Shown: positions 58,801 to 64,000 of the stretch, piece by piece | Layout of the letters: every line of letters starts with the position of its first letter | Numbering within the stretch: position 1 is the stretch's first letter | Source of the DNA: Nectonema munidae | Lineage: Eukaryota > Nematomorpha > Nectonematoida > Nectonematidae | Assembly (NCBI GenBank): GCA_030549495.1 | Contig: JAUIRK010000097.1 | Span: 1,025,001-1,089,000 of the forward strand | DNA: 64,000 bases | Direction of reading: 5' to 3' | Notes under the pieces: generated by a model | Told to the model about the DNA's origin: nothing | The model's input: only the letters and a program-made list of their open reading frames with translations | Databases searched by the model: none | Translations under genes and position numbers: made by a program

Positions 58801-60908
58801 AGTAGGGATATTAGCTCAAAATTTTTACTATAATCATTAACTTTTTCATTTTTTTCAGTTTCTCAAAATTGTCAGTTGGATTTGGACTCAGAGTGAAACT
58901 GATAAGACTTAGATAGCCGAAAACGGTCCTTCATAGAATGTTCGGTAAGTGATGATGATTGAATGCATAAGAACTTGTGATTTTTTCAATATTTACACAT
59001 TTTTTCACGCTTACATACTATTTGTGTCTCTTCTTCCAAAAATGGATTATAATTGGAGAATTTCCATATAAAATGCTATTGAAAAAGTCTAAAGAAATCT
59101 TCAACATTTCTGCTAAATTAAGGCCACAGTATTTTGGGAAAAATATTCAAGATTTTGTGGAGTTAGAGGAGGAAAATATCAATGCAATGTTTAATATGAA
59201 AAAATAAGCGTGAACATTTTAAATAAAAATGTGACAATTATGAGCTTGATAAGATGGTAATCGAATCTTCATCAATTGAAGTTTTTCAAATTCCTATTAT
59301 TTTTAATGAATAGATCTGTGATCCGAGTCTTTGTAATATCCAGAACAGGACTGGACTGACACTGTTTATAATTTGAACCAGACTATAATATCTACAGACC
59401 AGACAGGACCGAACTGGACCGTTAAGTATAAAACCGGTTTGGACCGGAGTAATATTAAGACTAGACTGAACAGAACCGTTGCAAAAGAGGACAGGACAGA
59501 ATTGAGCCATTAGCAGGAGCCGTTTTAACCGAACCGTTAACAGGTCTAGTAATGAAGATTAACAATATACTCAAGAAGTGTAATATAGTTTTAGTTATGT
59601 TCAAGTTACTTCTTGAAGCAAAAAAAAAGTTATTTTTTAGAAAAAAAGAAAAATTTAGATGTGCACGTGATTTTACCAGCCAATCAATCTACTTAAGGTA
59701 TGCCAGGTTTCTTACACAGCCTCCTGAAAGAATCAGCGTTTGGTGCACATAAAAATTGACATAAAAATGAATATTTTAAAACAAATCTTGATTTATCCCA
59801 AATTGATATGAGAATTGATATTACCCTCTCGAAAGCAAGAAATGAATACTTTCCTTTCTGAATTTAAAAATTATTGGATGATTATCCTTTTCTTATAACC
59901 AGGTAAATTATAATTCCTTAGAATAATTAAACATATGGGATAGGATTAATTATATATATCAAATAATTGTTCAATAAAGTATATGTGACGTTAGTTTAAA
60001 ACATTAATAAATTTGTTTTGTTAAATATTTTTAAATTATTTTATCACATCTATAAAAGAAATGTGTTCTTATTTTAAAAAAAAAATTTTTAATGTTTAAA
60101 TATTTGGCCTTCTTGATGAAAATACTGAAGGGTAGCTTTATCTATTTCCTAACAGTACACCATTTTTTTCCTAATCCATTTACTGGATCAGTCCTGGAGT
60201 TGCTTAGGTAGTTGCTTGCCATTATTTTTTTATCATTTAGTTTTTTTTAATTAAATTAGAAGAATTTTTAAATTAAAATTTTTACAAATTATTAAATTGT
60301 ATTAAAAATAATTAAATTAACTCAAAATAATACTTGTTTTTTCTGAAAGGAAGGAATGAAGGCGATGTTACAATTCCACAAATTTAGCACGAAATCCATA
60401 TGATGTTTGAGGGTTGCTAAGCAAGTTGCTTAATTTTTGACCTGATTTGAGGCCGGAACCCTTAGCAACCCGATTGCTTATTTAAAAAAAAGAAGGGGGA
60501 AGGAACTTTTGTTTGTTTAGAAATCGAAAGCAGATTAAAGATTTGTAGGAGGGCTTCTTTATGACGAAGAGAAGAATACGATGAAACTTTTAATGTAACT
60601 TTAAAAATAAACTCAGGGGTTTATATTTGTTTTAAAAAAGGACGTATCTAAAGTGAAAAAAGAGGGAACTGAAGGGACGCACTAAGAGCAAAAATGGTAT
60701 ATATATATATGAACACGCGCGTGCTCGAAAGTTAATAAACAAATACCATATTCACGTCGATTTTATCGAATAAACGAAGGTTAAGAAACACTCTCTCCTC
60801 AATCCTTTTAAGCGTGCCATGGTAGTGATAATGGAAGCGTTTAAATACGCGGAAGGCTGCTGAACCCTTTGCTGATGACTTTGAAAGTAAGGACTTAGAA
60901 AAGACAGC
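52734..60908 (-). CDS. NDUFAB1: Mitochondrial acyl carrier protein / complex I NDUFAB1 (5' incomplete)
   Basis: Matrix acyl carrier of mitochondrial fatty acid synthesis, also a complex I subunit. Three exons on the minus strand join in frame: 60908-60747, 55985-55898 and 52825-52734. The order is a basic, Ser-rich presequence ([20 protein letters not shown]), helix 1 ([19 protein letters not shown]), the phosphopantetheine site [15 protein letters not shown] with Ser in DSL, then [20 protein letters not shown] and the family end DVYE before TGA. About 114 codons are seen; the exon with the start Met was not found and should lie above 60908. Both introns are packed with mobile DNA. Confidence 0.95.
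52987..53093. mobile_element. Short piggyBac-type MITE
   Basis: tTTAACTCATTTCATTC at the left and gaatgatatgggTTAA at the right are inverted with TTAA borders. The interior tagttaatttgatataaa matches that of the intron 13 MITE. NDUFAB1 last intron. Confidence 0.62.
53094..53879. other. NDUFAB1 last intron, unassigned part
   Basis: AT-rich with a run of about 13 C at 53403-53416. No gene seen. Confidence 0.4.
53880..55200 (-). mobile_element. Fossil of an uncharacterised arthropod repeat-gene family
   Basis: On the minus strand, separate pieces in several frames resemble a large multi-copy protein family common in arthropod genomes. These are [66 protein letters not shown] and CVFCYWDSR. The family is unnamed as far as I know and is probably carried by a mobile element, but its class is uncertain. 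The copy is broken by many changes and is non-functional. It lies inside an NDUFAB1 intron. Confidence 0.6.
55898..55985 (-). CDS. NDUFAB1: NDUFAB1 exon with phosphopantetheine site
   Basis: Phase 0 after ttctttcacag. Reads [20 protein letters not shown] then IMLHIEDEF and leaves one base before gtaatt. DSL carries the prosthetic-group Ser. Confidence 0.96.
56101..56205. mobile_element. Possible piggyBac-type MITE relic
   Basis: ataaccgatttgatcccag and aagtaatttgacacaaaa match the family of the intron 13 MITE. The right end is poorly kept. Confidence 0.4.
57824..58084 (+). other. Unassigned open frame
   Basis: 86 codons. The second half reads [20 protein letters not shown] and [15 protein letters not shown] before TGA and follows a pyrimidine-rich tract ending in tattag, so it could be a terminal exon. 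No family recognised. Confidence 0.25.
59300..59545. repeat. Imperfect tandem repeat rich in GGACCG / ACCGG
   Basis: Repeated variants of gaccgaactggaccg and accggtttggaccgg on both strands. GC-rich against the AT background. The 74-codon frame over it is a by-product of the repeat. Confidence 0.55.
60747..60908 (-). CDS. NDUFAB1: NDUFAB1 exon with presequence end and helix 1
   Basis: Acceptor cactaacgatatttag, 54 codons, donor ATG|gtattt. Reads from [15 protein letters not shown] to [20 protein letters not shown]. The 5' border is the likeliest in-frame acceptor; a later AG is possible. Confidence 0.82.
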
Positions 60909-61084
60909 CTAAATATCGTTAGTGTCATCAAGAATTGAGGACAAGTATAGGCTGCTCCTGCCACATCGTCAGTTCTCATCTCTCACTTCACGCAACACGA
61001 TTTCGATAAGCACAAATTGGCATGATATAACTTTGAGGACCAGAATTGTGAAAACTAATCGTCTGCCTTTTTTCAATGGAATTT

Positions 61085-61240
61085 TATATATACCATTTTT
61101 ACTTAAAAATTATTTTTTTTAAGTTCTAAATTGTCTTTTTTCAATTCTAAACGCTCTAAAATACAAAATAAAATTGGAAAAGACAATTTGCGACTTAAAA
61201 AAGACAAATTAGAATTGAAAAAAGACAAGAGAATTCATTT
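61085..61240. repeat. Foldback repeat with attgtctttttt arms
   Basis: ttctaaattgtcttttttca and the reverse block aaaaaagacaaattagaatt face each other. Related aattctattttgtcttt sequences occur near 1560-1660 and 34485-34580. Confidence 0.45.
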
Positions 61241-62449
61241 GAAAATAGGGGCTCAAAACAAAGCATACATGAACTTTTCCTAAAGGATGAAGATGCCTGG
61301 AATAAAACAGAAATGGAGATCAAGAATCAGCACAAAGATTTGGGAAAAAGAAGTAAGGAAAATATAAGAAAAATAATGCTTTAGGTGAAAATATACAGTG
61401 AAAAGAGCTGCTCGCATTTAGGATTTAAGAATTTTTTGAGATCCTAACCCTTCATGGAGTGGTAACCGTAAACCAAAGAAAGAAGATGGTGCGTCTTCAA
61501 AAGTTTGGTCCTAAAAGGGTAGGAATAACAACATATTTGGCCCCTATGAATATGAAGTACGCTCTTCCTTACGAGAAAGTAATAAGATATCATATGGAAA
61601 TATATCTAAGAAGACTAAATTCTTTCATTTGTGTAAGGATTATTGATTTTAAATTACTCAATAAATTTATTCATTTCACTTGGAATTAATCGCGTGTATT
61701 GTTTAACAATATAAAAATTTTGTGCCCCCCCCCATGGCCCTTCATCCGTATATAATGAAGGATATAACTCGCATTCCCATCCATTGATTTAATATAAGGA
61801 GAAGAGGAGATAAACATATGAAATGGAAAGAAGAACCTGTTTAAAGTTCACGATACATTCCATACAAATCTATGCAGATCAAGAAGTTGTAAAAATTAGA
61901 CATTGTTCTCAAAAGATCAAATGAAATAATTTTATATGCACGAGCGAACTGGCCCCCATAGAAATTTAGGATAGACTACAAAGTGATTCCAAAGTAAGCT
62001 TCACATGTATCAATTTTTTCATTTACATTTTGTGCAATTTTTCACTGAAGAACTTATATTATGCGGATAGTGGAGTTGAAGCTCATTGAAAAGGCTTTTC
62101 TTATATACACGTAAATTCCGCTACTCGATACTCTGCTTACATCAGTCTTTTGGTTTTTGAGTGTTCATAAAAATGTTAAGAAATATTTCATTTATTTATG
62201 ATATATCCTCACATTCATTTTCTGAATGTTTTTGCGTATTCTCTTATGATAATTTCTCAGGGGGGAGTCTACTAGCCTATAACTCTTCTTCTATACTTAT
62301 AATAAAGTAGCATATATATACTCTAGCAGTAACTTATATGTGTATATTATGTATATATGGGCTGAGAATCAAATTCCAGGTGTAGTTTGTTCCTAGCGTA
62401 ACATGCGCTAAATTCGTTATATGTTAATAATAAACCCTAAAGTATACAC
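61241..62449. other. Upstream of NDUFAB1 exon, unassigned
   Basis: The NDUFAB1 first exon may lie here or beyond, but no convincing start exon was found. A 76-codon + frame at 61459-61689 is unassigned. Confidence 0.35.
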
Positions 62450-63390
62450 TAAATAACAGTGATAATGTTTTAATCAGACAATTTACTGTCCGACACTTTT
62501 TTTCATAGAACAAAAATGTTCAATCGTTTTTTTGTGTTCTCTACGTTAATAATCCGACATATTTTGATTCCGACTCCTACCAAACTTTATGTATAATATG
62601 TAACAATCTAAATTGTTCTATAGTTCGACTTTTCATCGAAGTATATAAAAAGTTTTTTATTTGTGTAAAATCAAAAATATAAAAAGTGTTTTATCGAAAG
62701 CAATTTGAAAAACATTTTTTGCAACATATTAAATGTGAAAAAACCAGGCTTAGAATAGTGTTTCATCTCAAACTATAAAAATTGTTTCAGGCATGTAGGA
62801 ATTTTTCCTGATAAATTTATTTCACTTAACATAGAAAAAAATAACGAATCTTTGCTCCCTATATTTGAAACTAACAGATCTACTGACTTTGATTCAGCAG
62901 ATACCAGGATCCGTTATGACAACTGGAAATTACATAGAAGTTGAAAAAGAAGTTGAAATTACTAGACATCAGATGAAGAAATTATTAAAATGGTGCCCCA
63001 ACTAAAAGAAAACTCTTTTGATTCGTCCAATTTTGAAAGCAATAATACAGAACCTTCAACATCTATAAAAGAAATGCGTTCTTATTTAATTGGTGCAATC
63101 AAATTTTGTAAGGAAAATGAAGATTTTCCCCACTTTATAGATGTTTTAACATCAATTCTGACTAATGCTAACAAGAAAAGTGGGAAAAGACTGAAACAAG
63201 TCAGCATTAAAACATTTTTACTATGATTTGTAATGTTTGTGTTAAATAAAAAACAACTTTTTTTACCGAGAAAAGCATTTTTCAGTTTTAAAATCTTAAA
63301 AAAATGAAACTTATTAGTTCTGACAATTCTTAATCCCACACAATTACTGTTGTAACCTAAGAAGTCGGATTAACCAATCATCGTTGTGGG
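62450..63390 (+). mobile_element. pogo/Tigger-like element, transposase C-terminus only
   Basis: From 62787 the plus strand reads CFRHVGIFPDKF, then GNYIEVEKEVEIT and, after frame changes, SDEEIIKMVPQLKENS to 63226. The Cys-Phe helix, the acidic xVxxxVEIT and the DEEIxxxV motif match the tail of pogo/Tigger DDE transposases. The catalytic part is gone. A loose left end cagtgataatgttttaatc (62457) and right end gattaaccaatcatcgttg may be the termini. Confidence 0.5.
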
Positions 63391-63572
63391 TGTACACAAA
63401 GTCTTTAGACAAATTTATAAATTCATTAAAAAATTTTAAGAAGTGCCATCAAAATAATTCTTTTTACATATTAATCAGTTGTTATTAAAGTTTTTAATAA
63501 TATTACTTTTATTTTATTCCAGAGATAAATTAGATAAATAAAAAAATAATTGATTTCCAAATCTTTTTGAAA

Positions 63573-64000
63573 ATGATTACTCCGCAAGAAAAAGCACGGT
63601 GTGTTTCTTGGTTTATCGAAACAAAACCTGATATTCAAACACAAAGAAATTAGACAACTAAATATGCAAAACAAGCTCCAGCACGGCAGTCAATTCGCAA
63701 TCGGCATAAACAGTTTATAGAAACTGGAACATTGCTACATAAACCGAAAAGTGGAAGGCCAAGAATTTCTGAAAAAGACATCGAGCGTATTCGTCAATCA
63801 TTTATTCGGAACCCAAATAAGTCCACCAGCACTGCTTCCGTTCAGCTGCAATTAGCAAGACCAACAATTCATAAAGTTCTTCATAACAATTTGAGGCTTT
63901 ATGCGTACAAAATTCAATTATTACAAGCACTAAAGCCAGATGACAAACCGAAGCGAAAAGAATTTGCTCTTAACATTTTGAAAAAAATCGAAGAGAATGG
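63573..64000 (+). pseudogene. Mariner-like transposase, N-terminal part, cut by window edge
   Basis: Reads MITPQEKARCVSWFIETKPD, then a TAG at 63651-63653. The same frame then stays open to the window end: RQSIRNRHKQFIETGTL, KPKSGRPRISEKDIERIRQS, RPTIHKVLHNNLRLYAYKIQ and LLQALKPDDKPKRKEFAL. This is the paired helix-turn-helix region with the GRPR hinge of the mariner/IS630 group often annotated as DUF4817 proteins. The DDE catalytic domain would lie beyond 64000. Only one lesion is seen. Confidence 0.85.

Larger units (their letters stand above)
56036..60715. repeat. Inverted termini bounding most of an NDUFAB1 intron
   Basis: The left edge (56036-56105, atatatacaccatttttatt, ttaagtgcgc, aaatgcgtcctttttcac) is matched in reverse by the right edge (about 60640-60715, ggacgtatctaaagtg, gacgcactaagagcaaaaat, ggtatatatatat). 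GTGCGTCC-type units repeat in tandem at 56268-56360. They could be the ends of one 4.7-kb element or two separate MITEs. Between them only unassigned open frames are seen, for example 57824-58084. Confidence 0.5.

Noticed and set aside
59286-59510. Minus-strand 74-codon frame as a protein
   Set aside because: It follows the GGACCG imperfect tandem repeat. No domain and no splice context.
60752-60979. Minus-strand 75-codon frame MRTDDVAGAAYT... as a gene
   Set aside because: It is a shadow in another frame over the NDUFAB1 exon 60747-60908, whose true frame reads [17 protein letters not shown].

Overview
The window is AT-rich nuclear DNA of an animal. It has spliced host genes with consensus GT-AG introns and very many DNA transposons, plus a few LINE and SINE pieces. 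The host proteins (an RGD-class, PS2/alphaV-like integrin alpha and a mitochondrial acyl carrier protein) and the mix of piggyBac, hAT, pogo and mariner elements suggest an arthropod. A copepod such as a sea louse is my guess; this is inference, not proof.

Two host genes can be reconstructed. (1) An integrin alpha subunit on the + strand fills about 1401-44738. Twenty-five coding exons join in one reading frame of about 938 codons with every splice phase matching: seven-bladed FG-GAP propeller, thigh and calf domains, a furin-type cleavage site, one membrane helix, a GFFTR cytoplasmic tail and the stop codon. The first exon or exons (signal peptide and start of blade 1) lie upstream of the window. 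(2) On the - strand, three exons (60908-60747, 55985-55898, 52825-52734) encode mitochondrial acyl carrier protein / complex I subunit NDUFAB1, with the phosphopantetheine DSL motif and the ...DVYE C-terminus. Its first exon was not found.

Almost everything else is mobile DNA, most of it in introns. The integrin introns carry three piggyBac fossils (about 13.2-15.5, 20.9-22.4 and 26.0-28.4 kb), non-autonomous hAT elements with 8-bp target duplications (7554-7983, 31914-32231, 41594-41789, 43630-44041), pogo/mariner MITEs (18680-18903, 25094-25243), foldback MITEs (9388-9795, 39.4-39.9 kb, 40.8-41.1 kb), a 5'-truncated LINE with an 18-bp target duplication (17760-17951) and several tRNA-derived SINEs. 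Integrin introns fall into two size classes, about 54-69 nt and over 600 nt. Intron 13 is 389 nt but becomes about 64 nt if the MITE inside it is removed.

The intergenic stretch 44.9-52.7 kb holds a three-level nest: an old BED-type hAT (46054-51166) contains a foldback MITE (about 47908-50958), which contains a young GTF2IRD2-like hAT (48197-50491) with a perfect 8-bp target duplication and a nearly intact transposase. One NDUFAB1 intron holds a fossil of a widespread uncharacterised arthropod repeat-gene family (about 53.9-55.2 kb). The other is almost filled by DNA bounded by about 65-bp inverted termini (about 56036-60715). The right edge carries a pogo/Tigger C-terminus and the start of a mariner-like transposase that runs off the window.

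I found no tRNA or rRNA genes, CRISPR array or operon-like bacterial content. The most interesting items are the nested transposons, the transposon-enlarged small introns, a stop-free 54-nt intron inside the propeller and a 30-nt in-frame tandem duplication in a calf-region exon.
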